DNA from: Ectopseudomonas chengduensis
GTDB taxonomy: Bacteria; Pseudomonadota; Gammaproteobacteria; Pseudomonadales; Pseudomonadaceae
Assembly: GCF_900102635.1 (NCBI RefSeq)
Contig: NZ_FMZQ01000013.1
Location: 1-64,000 of the forward strand
Direction: 5' to 3'
DNA length: 64,000 nt
The notes beneath the pieces are model-generated. The model made no database searches and had not been told where the DNA came from. It worked only from the letters and a program-made list of their open reading frames with translations. Below are positions 1-8,455 of the stretch, piece after piece. Position 1 is the first letter of the stretch. Every line of letters starts with the position of its first letter. Both the position numbers and the translations under genes were made by a program.

Positions 1-356
1 CGCTGGATATGGCCTACGAGCAACGAGGCAAACCGCAGCAGGTGCTGTTTCATTCCGATCAGGGCAGCCAGTACGCCAGCCGCCTGTTTCGGCAGCGGTT
101 GTGGCGATATCGGATGGAACAGAGCATGAGCCGTCGAGGTAATTGCTGGGACAATTCACCGATGGAGCGGTTGTTCCGGAGTCTGAAGTCGGAGTGGGTT
201 CCGCCGACCGGTTACCTGACAGCTCAGGAGGCTCAGCGGGACATCAGTCATTACCTGATGCACCGCTACAACTGGATCAGGCCACATCAATTCAACGACG
301 GGCTGCCGCCCGCCGCTGCCGAAGAAAAACTTAACCCACTGTCCGGGATGGGTTGA
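1..356 (+). CDS. IS3-family transposase OrfB, C-terminal part (5' end outside window)
   Basis: This is the C-terminal end of a DDE integrase-core (rve) transposase that cuts and joins IS ends. The reading frame is open from the window edge, so the true start and the first catalytic Asp lie to the left. Visible motifs are HSDQGSQYAS, carrying the second Asp, and NSPMERLFRSLKSEW, carrying the catalytic Glu; both are typical of IS3-family OrfB. The gene ends with TGA at 354-356, a few bases before the apparent IS terminus. What remains in the window cannot act alone; whether the whole element is intact cannot be judged here. Confidence 0.93.
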   Translation, partial: LDMAYEQRGKPQQVLFHSDQGSQYASRLFRQRLWRYRMEQSMSRRGNCWDNSPMERLFRSLKSEWVPPTGYLTAQEAQRDISHYLMHRYNWIRPHQFNDGLPPAAAEEKLNPLSGMG

Positions 357-364
357 CCACTACA
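1..364 (+). mobile_element. Right end of an IS3-family insertion sequence
   Basis: The element enters from the left edge and carries the 3' part of OrfB. Its right terminus is placed near 364, where the sequence ends ...GACCACTACA, with the CA expected of IS3-family ends. Just beyond, the opposite strand begins to encode a GNAT acetyltransferase. The exact terminal repeat and target duplication cannot be confirmed because the left end is missing. Confidence 0.75.
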
Positions 365-570
365 ACGACTTGAAAGAAACAGCCTCCGTCACCGATCACG
401 CGGCCCATTCCCACGGGTTGGGCGCCATGCAGGATTTGCACGGCAAAGAGGCTGTTAGGTAAGCCCCGTGCGGCGGCCTCATCGGTCTTTGCGCTAAGGC
501 CAGAGCCAACTCGAAGCGCTTGATAGACCTGAACGGATGGCGTTTCTAACAGGCAGGAGTAAATGCTCAA
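365..570 (-). pseudogene. GNAT N-acetyltransferase, truncated by IS insertion
   Basis: About 68 residues of the N-terminal half of a GNAT-family acetyltransferase can be read, from a probable TTG start at 570 preceded by GGAG, ending in GMGRVIGDGGCFFQVV. In intact relatives that segment is beta strand 4, followed directly by D-I-A-V and the acetyl-CoA loop (Q/R-x-x-G-x-G/A). Here the frame runs into IS sequence after FQVV, so the acetyl-CoA binding loop and all C-terminal elements are lost. The product must be inactive unless the rest lies beyond the IS. Confidence 0.78.
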
Positions 571-758
571 TGGAATCTCCGAATCAGAGGAATTCTTGTG
601 GCGGCAGTTTGAACCCGATTAGAGAGTGCAGAGGGTTCATTGAGCAAATCGGAGCCCCCTCAGTAACGCCTGCTTTTTCGATCCTGCCAACTGTCGTCAA
701 TTCGCATGCCATCTGCTTCGGCGCCATTTGGCCTTGAGCTTTGGCGTATGCGCTCGGC
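571..758. other. Short intergenic gap with no recognised gene
   Basis: No supported coding sequence was found between the broken acetyltransferase and the phosphatase gene. Short open frames here have no recognisable motif. It probably contains the promoter of the former acetyltransferase gene. Confidence 0.5.
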
Positions 759-2753
759 TCACGGGTGGCTTGCGCCGCCGTCCCGCGGCGTTGCCCTGTG
801 ATCGGGATGCCCGAGCAGTGGTGCCGTCGCCGTGCCTGATTCACGCTCGGCAACGAAGGTCGCCGGCGGTGAGCCATCGGCGTTGAGCTGGAGGATGCGT
901 TTGGGCCGGCCCTGTTCGTCGAAGAACACCTGGCCGAGGCCGGCGCTGTTCCACAGGCGTTCGCCCGAGCGGCTGCGGTCGGGGATCAGCGGGGTGACGC
1001 GCATGCGCCGGCGCTTGGTCAGCCAGTTGAGCGGTGACCAGGGCGCGTAGAGCCAGCGGTTGAGGCGATCGAACCAGTCCAGCAGCTCGGCCGGGAATTC
1101 GTTCTTGATGCCGCTGCTGGTGATCTGCCAGATGGTCGGGCTGGCGCGCTTGTGGCGGATGCTCACGCGGTAGACGAAGGAGTAGTGCACGTCGCCGGAG
1201 AGGATGACGAAATCACCCGGCGTACGCGAGTGGCGGAAGATGTTCATCATCACGCTGGCCGCACCGCGATGCGCCATCCAGTTTTCCGCATCGACCATCA
1301 GCGGGTGGCCGGCATAGGTGAACAGTTTCTGGATGCCCTCGATCAGCTTCACGCCGAACATCGGCGCCGGCGAGACGATGATGCAGCTGGGGTGATCGAG
1401 CAGCGTCTGCTGAAAGTCGCACAGCGCTTCCCAGTCCATCAGCCCCGAGGGTTTCGACAGGTGCCCTTCGCTGCGCCAGCGGCGCGTACGGGTGTCCAGC
1501 ACCAGCAGCGCGGGCGTGGTCGGCAGCACGTAGTGCCACTGCTCGAAATGCAGCAACTGGTCGATCAGCGCATCCTGCGCACTGGCCTGCAAGTGATGGT
1601 TCTGACGCTGCTGCAGCAGGTCGGCAAAGGCCTGCAGCGGCTCATCGAATACATCCGGGTTGTTGCCCCAGCCCTGGCACAGCAGATAGGCGAGCAGGGC
1701 GTTGCCGATGATGCGCTTGGAGAACGGATGACCGTAGGCGGTCTGCTCCCAGCGCGCGGAGAGGTTCCAGTCATCGGTGACATCGTGGTCGTCGAAGATC
1801 ATCAGCGTCGGCAGGTGGGCGAACGTCCGCGCGGCCTGGCCGAGGGTCTGGCGGAAGGCGTCGATGCGTTCGCGCTCACGGGCGTAACGCTGCCGCTGTT
1901 CCTCGTCCAGCGCTGGCTGCTCTTCGCTGATCAGCGTCCAGGGCAGCGGCGACCAGACCAGCAGGTACATGGCGATCATCTCGGCGAAGGTCACCAGATG
2001 ATTGTCGGCACTGCTGCTGGTGAAGACCGGTTTCTCCACACCGCCGAAGAACTTGTCGCGCAGGGTCTGGTTGCTTTTCACCGCCGGCAGCAGCTCGGCG
2101 CGTTGGTAGTAGCCGACCGGGTGGCCATACAGCGCCTGGCTGTCCTCGACCACGGCACCTTCGAGAAACTCGTCGAACAGGCCGAGGCGGGCGATCAATT
2201 GGTGAATGGCGCATAGCAATGGGCCGGCGACATCGTCGACATAGACCTGGTCGCCGCTCATCAGCAGCAGCGCCGGACGCTGCTTGGCTTCGGGCTGACT
2301 TGCCAGCAGGCGATCGGCGCAGAGCAGGCCGTCAGCAGCGGCGTGGTGCGGCTTGCGGCAGGAGCCGTGGAGCAGGTGGTCGACGCGCGAGCGCAGGACG
2401 AAATCAGCGTGCTTAGCGCCGTCGTAGAGCAGGTGCGGTGCCCAGTCGCGCATGCCTTTCGCGCCCGCGCTGTCGATGATCTGCAGGTCGTAGGCGATAC
2501 GTTGGTCCTGTGGCAGTGCCTGTTCGAGCGGCAGGTCGATCAGGTGCAGCACGGCGTGCCGGCCTAGCGGCAGTTGCTGGCAGTGTTCGTCCAGCGCATG
2601 CGTCTGCTGCGCCTGGCCCTCGGGTTGCAGCCACAGTTGCAGGCTCAGTTCACGGCTGGCCACCAGCCACAGCACCAGGCGGCCGGGCTCCAGGCGGCGC
2701 AGCAGCGGGCCGGCGAGCACATCGGGCAGCGGAGCGGGGGCATTGTCTGGCAT
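759..2753 (-). CDS. PhoD-like metallophosphatase / alkaline phosphatase D family protein
   Basis: This 664-residue protein belongs to the PhoD-like metallophosphatases, which hydrolyse phosphate mono- or diesters with a dinuclear metal centre. Metal-ligand motifs can be read in order: SGDQVYVDD (about residue 166), FDDHDVTDDWN (about 318) and SGDVHYSF (about 520). There is no obvious Tat or Sec signal, so unlike classical PhoD it may be cytoplasmic; the N-terminus instead has a small beta-rich domain. The gene stands alone on the minus strand, just downstream of a Crp/Fnr regulator gene in the same orientation. The substrate cannot be read from the sequence. Confidence 0.85.
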   Translation of the reverse strand: MPDNAPAPLPDVLAGPLLRRLEPGRLVLWLVASRELSLQLWLQPEGQAQQTHALDEHCQQLPLGRHAVLHLIDLPLEQALPQDQRIAYDLQIIDSAGAKGMRDWAPHLLYDGAKHADFVLRSRVDHLLHGSCRKPHHAAADGLLCADRLLASQPEAKQRPALLLMSGDQVYVDDVAGPLLCAIHQLIARLGLFDEFLEGAVVEDSQALYGHPVGYYQRAELLPAVKSNQTLRDKFFGGVEKPVFTSSSADNHLVTFAEMIAMYLLVWSPLPWTLISEEQPALDEEQRQRYARERERIDAFRQTLGQAARTFAHLPTLMIFDDHDVTDDWNLSARWEQTAYGHPFSKRIIGNALLAYLLCQGWGNNPDVFDEPLQAFADLLQQRQNHHLQASAQDALIDQLLHFEQWHYVLPTTPALLVLDTRTRRWRSEGHLSKPSGLMDWEALCDFQQTLLDHPSCIIVSPAPMFGVKLIEGIQKLFTYAGHPLMVDAENWMAHRGAASVMMNIFRHSRTPGDFVILSGDVHYSFVYRVSIRHKRASPTIWQITSSGIKNEFPAELLDWFDRLNRWLYAPWSPLNWLTKRRRMRVTPLIPDRSRSGERLWNSAGLGQVFFDEQGRPKRILQLNADGSPPATFVAERESGTATAPLLGHPDHRATPRDGGASHP

Positions 2754-2814
2754 CGGTGCGGTACTTCCTGCAAGAAAAACGACAGAGATTGGACAGTGGC
2801 AGGACGCCAGCGGT

Positions 2815-3498
2815 TCAGGAGGCCAGCTGGCGCAGACGCTCGAAGTCGAGAATTTCGATCTCGCCGTAGGTGAGCTGCACCACGCCCTGCGCTTGCAGTT
2901 CCTTGAGAATCTGGTTGGTGGTCTGGCGTGACAGCGAGAGCATCAGCGCCAGCTGCTCCTGGGCCAGGTGCAGCACCCGGCGCGGTTCGCTTTCTCCGTA
3001 GTTCTCGGCGATCAGCAGCAGGCGTCGGGCCAGGCGCGGCGCGGCCGGCAGCAGGCTCATGTCTTCCAGAGCGACGAAGGCCAGACGCAGCTTGTGGCTC
3101 ATCAACAGGGCGAAGTCGCGCCAGTACTGCGGCTCGCGTTCGAGCAGCGCGAGCAGGTCGTGCTGGGGTAGCAGCAGCAGGGTGCTGGCGCTTTCGGCGA
3201 AGGCATCGTGGGTGCGCGGCAGGCCATCGAACAGGGAAATTTCGCCGAACCAGTAGGGCGGCTCGACCAGGGTCAGCAATGCCTCCTTGCCGTTTTCGCT
3301 GACCGCGCCGATGCGCACTGCACCTTCGACCACCGCATACAGCCCGCTGGGTTTGTCGCCACGGCGAAACAGCCGCTGGCCGGCATCCAGGCGTTGCATC
3401 TGGGCCATGTCCAGCAGGCCCTGGCTCAGCGCTGGGGGCAATGCGGCGAACCAGTGGCCCTGGTTCAGCTGGCTGAGGTAATGACGGGGGTCGGGCAT
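2815..3498 (-). CDS. Crp/Fnr-family transcriptional regulator
   Basis: This is a one-component regulator of 227 residues. It has an N-terminal cyclic-nucleotide-type beta-roll (RLDAGQRLFRRGDKPSGLYA, then EISLFDGLPRTHDA) and a C-terminal winged helix with LSLSRQTTNQILKELQ as the recognition region. No Fnr-type N-terminal cysteine cluster is present, so an iron-sulfur oxygen sensor is unlikely. ATG at 3496-3498 is preferred to an upstream in-frame codon because AGGAG lies 6 bases before it. It lies upstream of and in the same direction as the PhoD-like gene with a 61-base gap, so co-transcription is possible. The ligand is unknown. Confidence 0.88.
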   Translation of the reverse strand: MPDPRHYLSQLNQGHWFAALPPALSQGLLDMAQMQRLDAGQRLFRRGDKPSGLYAVVEGAVRIGAVSENGKEALLTLVEPPYWFGEISLFDGLPRTHDAFAESASTLLLLPQHDLLALLEREPQYWRDFALLMSHKLRLAFVALEDMSLLPAAPRLARRLLLIAENYGESEPRRVLHLAQEQLALMLSLSRQTTNQILKELQAQGVVQLTYGEIEILDFERLRQLAS

Positions 3499-3621
3499 GG
3501 CGGCTCCTGTGAGGTTGCGCGGCGGTGCGGCCTTCCCTGCCATTGTCGGCTAGCCGACAGTGTGACTAGCCAAGGTGGAGGGATCATGTGCGGGCCCGTT
3601 TCACACCTGAGGACGATAATA

Positions 3622-4146
3622 ATGAAAACCCTCGTCGATCACCTGGCGCAATATGCCGCCTACCATCGCGACCGGCGCAATATCGCCAGTCATTTCATCG
3701 GCATCCCGATGATCGTGCTGGCCGTCGCCGTGCTGCTGTCGCGGCCAGGTTTCCATCTTGCCGGCCTGTGGCTGGCGCCTGCCACGCTGGTGGCGCTGGC
3801 GTCGGCATGGTTCTACCTGCGCCTGGACACCCGTTTTGGCCTGCTCATGGCCGTGCTGCTGGGGCTGTGCCTGTGGGCCGGTGCCAGCCTGGCGGTCGCT
3901 TCCACTGCCCTGTGGCTGACGGCAGGCATTGGTCTGTTTGTGGTCGGCTGGGTCATCCAGTTCGTCGGTCACTACTACGAAGGACGCAAGCCGGCCTTCG
4001 TCGATGACGTCATGGGGCTGGTGATCGGGCCGCTGTTCGTGGTCGCTGAACTGGCCTTTCTGCTCGGCCTGCGCAAGGAAGTCGAGCATGCCGTGGTAGA
4101 GATCGCCGGGCCGACCTGCATCCGCGAGAAGAAGGCGCTGGCCTGA
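3622..4146 (+). CDS. DUF962 / Mpo1-like membrane protein
   Basis: A 174-residue integral membrane protein of the DUF962 (YGL010w/Mpo1-like) family. In yeast, Mpo1 is a dioxygenase acting in alpha-oxidation of 2-hydroxy fatty acids; the bacterial members are poorly studied. Conserved family features are YAAYHRDRRNIASHFIGIP near the N-terminus and the His pair in QFVGHYYEGRKPAF, candidate iron ligands. Four hydrophobic helices are visible. ATG at 3622 follows the GAGGA at 3608-3612 at suitable distance. It is transcribed divergently from the Crp/Fnr regulator gene, which could control it; that link is inference. Confidence 0.82.
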   Translation: MKTLVDHLAQYAAYHRDRRNIASHFIGIPMIVLAVAVLLSRPGFHLAGLWLAPATLVALASAWFYLRLDTRFGLLMAVLLGLCLWAGASLAVASTALWLTAGIGLFVVGWVIQFVGHYYEGRKPAFVDDVMGLVIGPLFVVAELAFLLGLRKEVEHAVVEIAGPTCIREKKALA

Positions 4147-4163
4147 GCACGTGCTGCTGTTCG

Positions 4164-4221
4164 TCGCGGCTGAAGCCCCTCCCTCGGTCACTCGGTTTTG
4201 TGGGAGGGGCTTTAGCCGCGA
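4164..4221. repeat. REP-like inverted repeat
   Basis: A 20-base arm starting TCGCGGCTGAAGCCCC is repeated in inverted form with one or two mismatches around an 18-base loop. It lies between convergent genes, where it could stop transcription from either side. A half copy occurs at 36755-36781. Confidence 0.8.
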
Positions 4222-4227
4222 GCCTTT

Positions 4228-4974
4228 CTAGAACATCGCCATCCACTGAGCCGTCATCGAGCGTGCGTGGCGATCCACGGTGATGGGTGCAAAGGGGCGG
4301 CCGGAGACGCTCTGCAGGGTGTTGCTCTGGCTGTTCATGTCGGCCAGCGCCGCACGCAGATAGCTCCAGCGCGTCTGCAGCTTGGTCACCTGCGGGTCGG
4401 ATTGATCCTTGAGTGCCTGCAGTTCGCTGTCGATGGCCGGCAATAGCAGGCGTTCGTCCTGACCGAGGTAGGTGCCGGGCTGCTCGCGAGCGATCTCGAA
4501 GGTGCCCAGGTAGGAGCGGCTGAGGTATTGCACGCTGAGGTACTCGACCTTCGCCGCCAGCTCGCTCTGGCCTTCGGCCCCCGGTAGTGCACGGGCCGTG
4601 CTGAGGAAGTCGCGCAGGGCGCGGCTGAGGTCTTCGGGAAAGCGCCAGGGTACGTTCTCGTCACCGGGGCCATAGGAAACACCGTTGCGCAATTGGGTAA
4701 CGAGGGCCTGATGGGCGCTGGTGAGTTCGGCGCTGCCCTGCGGCAGGCTCTGCATGGCACCGGCCAGAGCGGCCAGGTCGGCTTCCAGGCGCTGCTGATG
4801 GGTCTTCTGGAACCCTTCGCCACGTAACAGCATCAGGCTGCTGGTGGCGCGGCTGGCGTGTATCTGGATTTGTTCCTGCGGGCTGACGGCTTCGGCGAAG
4901 GCCATTGGCGAGAGCCCGACGAAGAGTCCGAGCGACCAGAAAAAAGCATGGCGCAACAGTGCTTTACAGCGCAT
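4228..4974 (-). CDS. Conserved hypothetical secreted protein
   Basis: The 248-residue product begins MRCKALLRHAFFWSLGLFVG and has a clear Sec signal peptide, with a likely cleavage after AFA (about residue 27). The mature part is mostly helical, rich in Ala, Leu and Gln, with motifs RATSSLMLLRGEGF and VEYLSVQYLSRSYLGTFE. It contains no Cys or obvious catalytic motif in the mature part. I do not recognise the family; helical periplasmic or methyl-accepting-like sensing folds are possible but unproven. It has no evident operon partner. Confidence 0.65.
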   Translation of the reverse strand: MRCKALLRHAFFWSLGLFVGLSPMAFAEAVSPQEQIQIHASRATSSLMLLRGEGFQKTHQQRLEADLAALAGAMQSLPQGSAELTSAHQALVTQLRNGVSYGPGDENVPWRFPEDLSRALRDFLSTARALPGAEGQSELAAKVEYLSVQYLSRSYLGTFEIAREQPGTYLGQDERLLLPAIDSELQALKDQSDPQVTKLQTRWSYLRAALADMNSQSNTLQSVSGRPFAPITVDRHARSMTAQWMAMF

Positions 4975-5105
4975 CCGGGGTGCTCCTTGTTATTGTTTTG
5001 AGCAGGTATGCAGTGGGCAGCGTCAATGACGCAGCGCCAAGACTACTGCGTGACGCGCTGCAGAGCATGACCCGAAAGAGTGATTTCGTCGGAAAACGCT
5101 ACCGT

Positions 5106-5891
5106 TCAGGTGCTGTTCGCCAGATTGCGCAGGTACTCGGCGGTGAAGGCGTCGGCGGGGAAGAAGGTCTCCAGTGCCAGTTCGGCGAGGGTCACGTCAT
5201 TCGGGGTGCCGAACACCGTGATGGTGCTGATCAGGCTGAGCACACCTTGCTCGCTGTGCAGTTGCAGCGGCACCAGCACGGCGTCGCTCGGTGGCGCAGG
5301 GACTTCAGCGGGTGCCGGATAGCCGCGCAGTTCATCGAGCAGGCTGAACAGGGCTTCGTCGCCGCTGATTTCGGCGTCGCGCTGCAGGCGCATCAGCAGG
5401 TGCGCGCGCCACAACGCGAGGTTGGCGATGCGTGGTGCCAGGCCTTCGGGGTGCAACGACAGGCGCATCACATTGAGCGGCGGCCCGAGCAGAAAGTCCG
5501 GCATGCCGGCGAGGAAGGCACCGACCGAGGCGTTGGCTGCCAGCAGGTTCCACTGTCGGTCGATGGCCAGCGCCGGATAGGGTTCATGGGCCTTGAGCAA
5601 CTGTTCGATGGCCTGGCGGGCTGGAGCCAGCGCCGGGTCGCTCAGTTCGTGCTGGCTGTACAGCGGGGCGAAACCGGCGGCGCTGAGCAGGCGATTGCGC
5701 TCGCGCAGGGGAATCTCCAGTTGCTCGGCCAGGTGCAGCAGCATTTCGCGGCTGGGTTGGGCGCGTCCGGTTTCGACGAAGCTCAGGTGGCGGGTGGAGA
5801 TCTCCGCCTCGCAGGCGAGGTCGAGCTGGCTCAGGCGGCGCCTTTGGCGCCATTGGCGCAACAGGGCGCCGGCGGTCTGGGTATTGTTCAT
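5106..5891 (-). CDS. XRE-family transcriptional regulator with MmyB-like ligand domain
   Basis: The 261-residue protein has an N-terminal helix-turn-helix (LLRQWRQRRRLSQLDLACEA, then STRHLSFVETGRAQPSREM) and a C-terminal MmyB-like PAS-related ligand-binding domain (WNLLAANA near residue 110, then a long helical part). This architecture is common in Pseudomonas repressors of neighbouring oxidoreductases or membrane proteins. ATG at 5889-5891 is chosen; an in-frame GTG three codons upstream is the alternative. It is divergent from the small membrane protein at 6014, its most likely target by position. Confidence 0.87.
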   Translation of the reverse strand: MNNTQTAGALLRQWRQRRRLSQLDLACEAEISTRHLSFVETGRAQPSREMLLHLAEQLEIPLRERNRLLSAAGFAPLYSQHELSDPALAPARQAIEQLLKAHEPYPALAIDRQWNLLAANASVGAFLAGMPDFLLGPPLNVMRLSLHPEGLAPRIANLALWRAHLLMRLQRDAEISGDEALFSLLDELRGYPAPAEVPAPPSDAVLVPLQLHSEQGVLSLISTITVFGTPNDVTLAELALETFFPADAFTAEYLRNLANST

Positions 5892-6013
5892 GGTCAGCAC
5901 GATAGTTCAGTCAGGTCATGCCGGCCATTACCTGGCAGGTAATCGACGCCCCGCGCGTTTCGGCGAAATCTGTAGGCCAGGCACCACCCCGGTGTCCCTA
6001 TGGAGGATTCATC

Positions 6014-6415
6014 ATGAACGCACTGCAACCCACCCCGATGCTGCGCAATGCTCTCTTGCTCGATGGTCTGCTCAGCGGCGTTACCGGCCTGCTGCTGGTC
6101 CTGGCGGCCGGCTGGCTGGGCGCCTTCCTCGAACTACCGCGCCTGCTGTTGCTGGTCGCCGGTAGCGCGCTGCTGCCCTTCGCGGCGCTGCTGGTGTGGT
6201 TGTCCAACCGCGCCGAAATCAGCCGCCAGGCGATCTGGGCGGTGATCGCGGTCAACGCGCTGTGGGTGATCGACAGCCTGCTGGTACTGGTGATCGGCTG
6301 GGTGTCGCCGAACCTGTTCGGCTACGCCTTCGTTATCGCCCAGGCGCTGGCGGTGGCGCTGCTGGCCGAGCTGCAATGGTTCGGCCTCAAGCACTCGCAG
6401 GCTGCCGCCGTTTGA
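6014..6415 (+). CDS. Small four-helix integral membrane protein
   Basis: A 133-residue hydrophobic protein with four predicted membrane helices (about residues 13-35, 43-62, 71-92 and 98-120). Only a few charged residues lie between them, including SNRAEISRQ in the central loop. ATG at 6014 has a near-ideal GGAGG at 6003-6007. It matches the general type of unnamed Pseudomonas membrane proteins adjacent to XRE/MmyB regulators; the function is unknown. The divergent regulator at 5106-5891 may control it. Confidence 0.72.
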   Translation: MNALQPTPMLRNALLLDGLLSGVTGLLLVLAAGWLGAFLELPRLLLLVAGSALLPFAALLVWLSNRAEISRQAIWAVIAVNALWVIDSLLVLVIGWVSPNLFGYAFVIAQALAVALLAELQWFGLKHSQAAAV

Positions 6416-6424
6416 TGGTCAGGT

Positions 6425-7162
6425 TCAGAGACCGCGCAGCGCCAGTTCTGCCCCAAGCAGCAACAGGCCGATGAAGAACCAGCGCTTGAAGCGCTCCGCG
6501 CTGATGCGTTTGCGCAGCCACTGGCCGCCGGCCATGCCCAGCAGTGCGGGCAGCAGGGCGAGGGCCGATACACCCAGCACCGCCGGTTGCAGCAGTTCAC
6601 CGCTGTGACCGAGTGCTGCCGCCAGAGCCAGGGTGGAGACGCTGAAGGACAACCCCAGGGCCTGAACCAGATCGTCCTTCTCCAGGCCGATGGCCTGCAA
6701 GTAGGGCACGGCGGGAATCACGAATACACCGGTAACCGCGGTGATCGCGCCGGTGAGCGCACCAATCACCGGGCTCAGCCAGCCTTCCTTGATCCGCTCC
6801 ACGCGAAAGTGCACCTTGGCCAGGCCGAGCAGTGCGTAAACCACCAGCGCCACGCCCAGCCAGCGGGTGGCGCCGGGCAGGTCGAGGCTTTGCAGCAGAG
6901 CGGCGACCAGCAGCGTGCCGCACAGGATGCCCAGCAGCATCGGCCATAGCCGGCGCAGCATCGGCAGCGGACTGCGACCGTCGCACAGCTGCCAGATGTT
7001 GGTCACCATCGACGGGATGATCAGCAGCGCGGCGGCCTGCAATGGCGCCATCACCAGACCGAGCAGACCGACGGCGATGGTCGGCAGGCCAAGGCCGACC
7101 ACACCCTTGACCATGCCGGCGAGCAGGAAGGTGACGAGGATCAGGAGCAGGTGCTCAGTCAT
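6425..7162 (-). CDS. TauE/SafE-family sulfite/organosulfonate exporter-like permease
   Basis: This 245-residue inner-membrane protein has the TauE/SafE fold: two related halves with GMVKGVVGLGLPTIAVG near the N-terminus and GALTGAITAVTGVFVIP in the second half. Family members export sulfite, sulfoacetate or related anions, or import small carboxylates. Its start overlaps the end of the monooxygenase gene by 8 bases, so the two are co-translated. Given the many desulfonation genes in the window, sulfite efflux is attractive, but the substrate is inferred only. Confidence 0.85.
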   Translation of the reverse strand: MTEHLLLILVTFLLAGMVKGVVGLGLPTIAVGLLGLVMAPLQAAALLIIPSMVTNIWQLCDGRSPLPMLRRLWPMLLGILCGTLLVAALLQSLDLPGATRWLGVALVVYALLGLAKVHFRVERIKEGWLSPVIGALTGAITAVTGVFVIPAVPYLQAIGLEKDDLVQALGLSFSVSTLALAAALGHSGELLQPAVLGVSALALLPALLGMAGGQWLRKRISAERFKRWFFIGLLLLGAELALRGL

Positions 7163-7517
7163 CGCGCTGCCCCTGATCGTGGATCGCGCGGCTGTCGGCC
7201 GGCGCCTGTTCGCGCTCGTGCATGCCGTAGTCGCGCAGTACCTGGGCCACGCGCAACCGATAGTGACTGAAGACCTCCTCGCGTCCTGCCGACTGCGCGC
7301 GGCGGTGTTCTTCGCGCTGGCGCCAGGCCTGGATTGCGGCTTCGTCCTGCCAGAACGACAGCGACAGGATCTTCCCCGGCTGGGTCAGGCTCTGGAAGCG
7401 CTCGATGGAGATGAAACCCGGCTGCTCGGCGAGCAGTGGGCGCAACTCACCGGCGAGGTCGAGATAGTCCTGCTGCAGGCCTGGCTTGGCCTGAACTTCG
7501 AAGATCACGGCGAGCAT
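7155..7517 (-). CDS. Antibiotic biosynthesis monooxygenase (ABM) domain protein
   Basis: A single-domain, 120-residue protein of the dimeric ferredoxin-like ABM superfamily, starting MLAVIFEVQAKPG and including ISIERFQSLTQPGKILSLSF. Such proteins are small cofactor-free oxygenases or heme/quinone-binding proteins. ATG at 7515-7517 gives the usual length; the open frame upstream lacks similarity and is antisense to the ArsR gene. It forms a two-gene operon with the TauE-like permease and is divergent from the ArsR regulator, a common Pseudomonas arrangement. Confidence 0.85.
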   Translation of the reverse strand: MLAVIFEVQAKPGLQQDYLDLAGELRPLLAEQPGFISIERFQSLTQPGKILSLSFWQDEAAIQAWRQREEHRRAQSAGREEVFSHYRLRVAQVLRDYGMHEREQAPADSRAIHDQGQRDD

Positions 7518-7601
7518 CGGTTTCTCCCTGGCTGGCTCTGGCTGAAATTGCCTGCCAGTATCCACATTTGCTGCACGCCATGTTTCGTCATGAGGTGAAC
7601 T

Positions 7602-8294
7602 ATGGAATACGCACCGGGTTTCAGCTCGATTGCCGCGTTGCTCGCCGATGCCGGGCGCGCCAGCATGGTCTGGGCGCTGATGGACGGCAGCGCGCGGCCG
7701 GCCGGCGAGCTGGCCTTGCTGGCGGGGCTGTCGCCGTCGTCGACCAGCGCGCACCTGGCCAAGCTGGTCGAAGGCGGCCTGCTGGTTCAGCAGCGCCATG
7801 GGCGCAATCGCTATTACCGCCTGGCCGGGCCGGAAGTCGGGCAACTGGTCGAGGCCCTGGCCAGTGCCGCGCTCGCCGCGCAGCCACGGCAACCACGGGC
7901 GATGCCGGCCTCGCGCGGGACGCCGCAGGCCATGCGTGAGGCGCGCACCTGTTACGACCATCTGGCCGGCGAACTGGCGGTCGGCGTGTTCGCGCGCATG
8001 CGCGCAGCTGACTGGCTGAGCGAGGGGGGCGGTGCGCTGCAGCTGACGGCAAGCGGTGAGCAGGGGCTGCAGGCGTTGGGGATCGATCTGCACCAGGTCA
8101 ACCGTCAGCGCCGCCAGCGACTCTGTGCCTGCCCGGACTGGAGCGAGCGCAAGCCGCATCTCGGTGGTGCGCTGGGCGCGGCATTGCTGGGTCTGTGCGA
8201 AGGCGAGGGCTGGCTGCGGCGCAGCACGGGTTCGCGTGCGCTGCAGGTTTCCCCGCAGGGGCGTAGGGCGATCATGGCGATCGCGGCTCCGTAG
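7602..8294 (+). CDS. ArsR-family winged-helix transcriptional regulator
   Basis: The 230-residue regulator has an N-terminal ArsR-type winged helix: GRASMVWALMDGSARPAGEL, the recognition helix SPSSTSAHLAKLVEGGLL, and wing HGRNRYYRL. It has an extended C-terminal region with CACPDWSERKPHLGGALG, characteristic of a larger ArsR subfamily. The lone CAC pair near residue 178 is not the classical arsenic site. It faces the ABM-TauE operon across an 84-base gap and very probably represses it. Its TAG stop lies inside a palindromic repeat. Confidence 0.87.
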   Translation: MEYAPGFSSIAALLADAGRASMVWALMDGSARPAGELALLAGLSPSSTSAHLAKLVEGGLLVQQRHGRNRYYRLAGPEVGQLVEALASAALAAQPRQPRAMPASRGTPQAMREARTCYDHLAGELAVGVFARMRAADWLSEGGGALQLTASGEQGLQALGIDLHQVNRQRRQRLCACPDWSERKPHLGGALGAALLGLCEGEGWLRRSTGSRALQVSPQGRRAIMAIAAP

Positions 8295-8355
8295 GGTGGG
8301 CTTCAGCTCACCAAACAAAGGTTGAGCTCTGTGCGGTGGGCTGAAGCCCACCCTA
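8292..8355. repeat. Palindromic repeat overlapping the ArsR stop codon
   Basis: Arms TAGGGTGGGCTTCAGC (8292-8307) and its exact inverse (8340-8355) enclose a 32-base loop. The first three bases are the stop codon of the ArsR gene. It could serve as a bidirectional terminator between convergent genes. Confidence 0.82.
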
Positions 8356-8394
8356 AGCTCGTCCTACGTACTAAGGCGTGCCAATGCTTCACCG

Positions 8395-8448
8395 CGTAGG
8401 AGCCCCGCCCCGGGGCGAAGCTTTTCGTCGCGGGGCGCGACTCCTACG
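8395..8448. repeat. Palindromic 'cgtaggag' repeat downstream of cysA
   Basis: Arms CGTAGGAGCCCCGCCCC and GGGGCGCGACTCCTACG pair with one mismatch around a GC-rich loop. It belongs to the GTAGGAGC...GCTCCTAC repeat group found elsewhere in the window and lies just past the cysA stop codon. Confidence 0.8.
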
Positions 8449-8455
8449 GGTGGCT

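Noticed and set aside
7518..8351. N-terminal extension of the ABM monooxygenase to nearly 400 codons
   Set aside because: The extension is antisense to the ArsR gene and lacks similarity; the 120-residue form from 7517 has family length.
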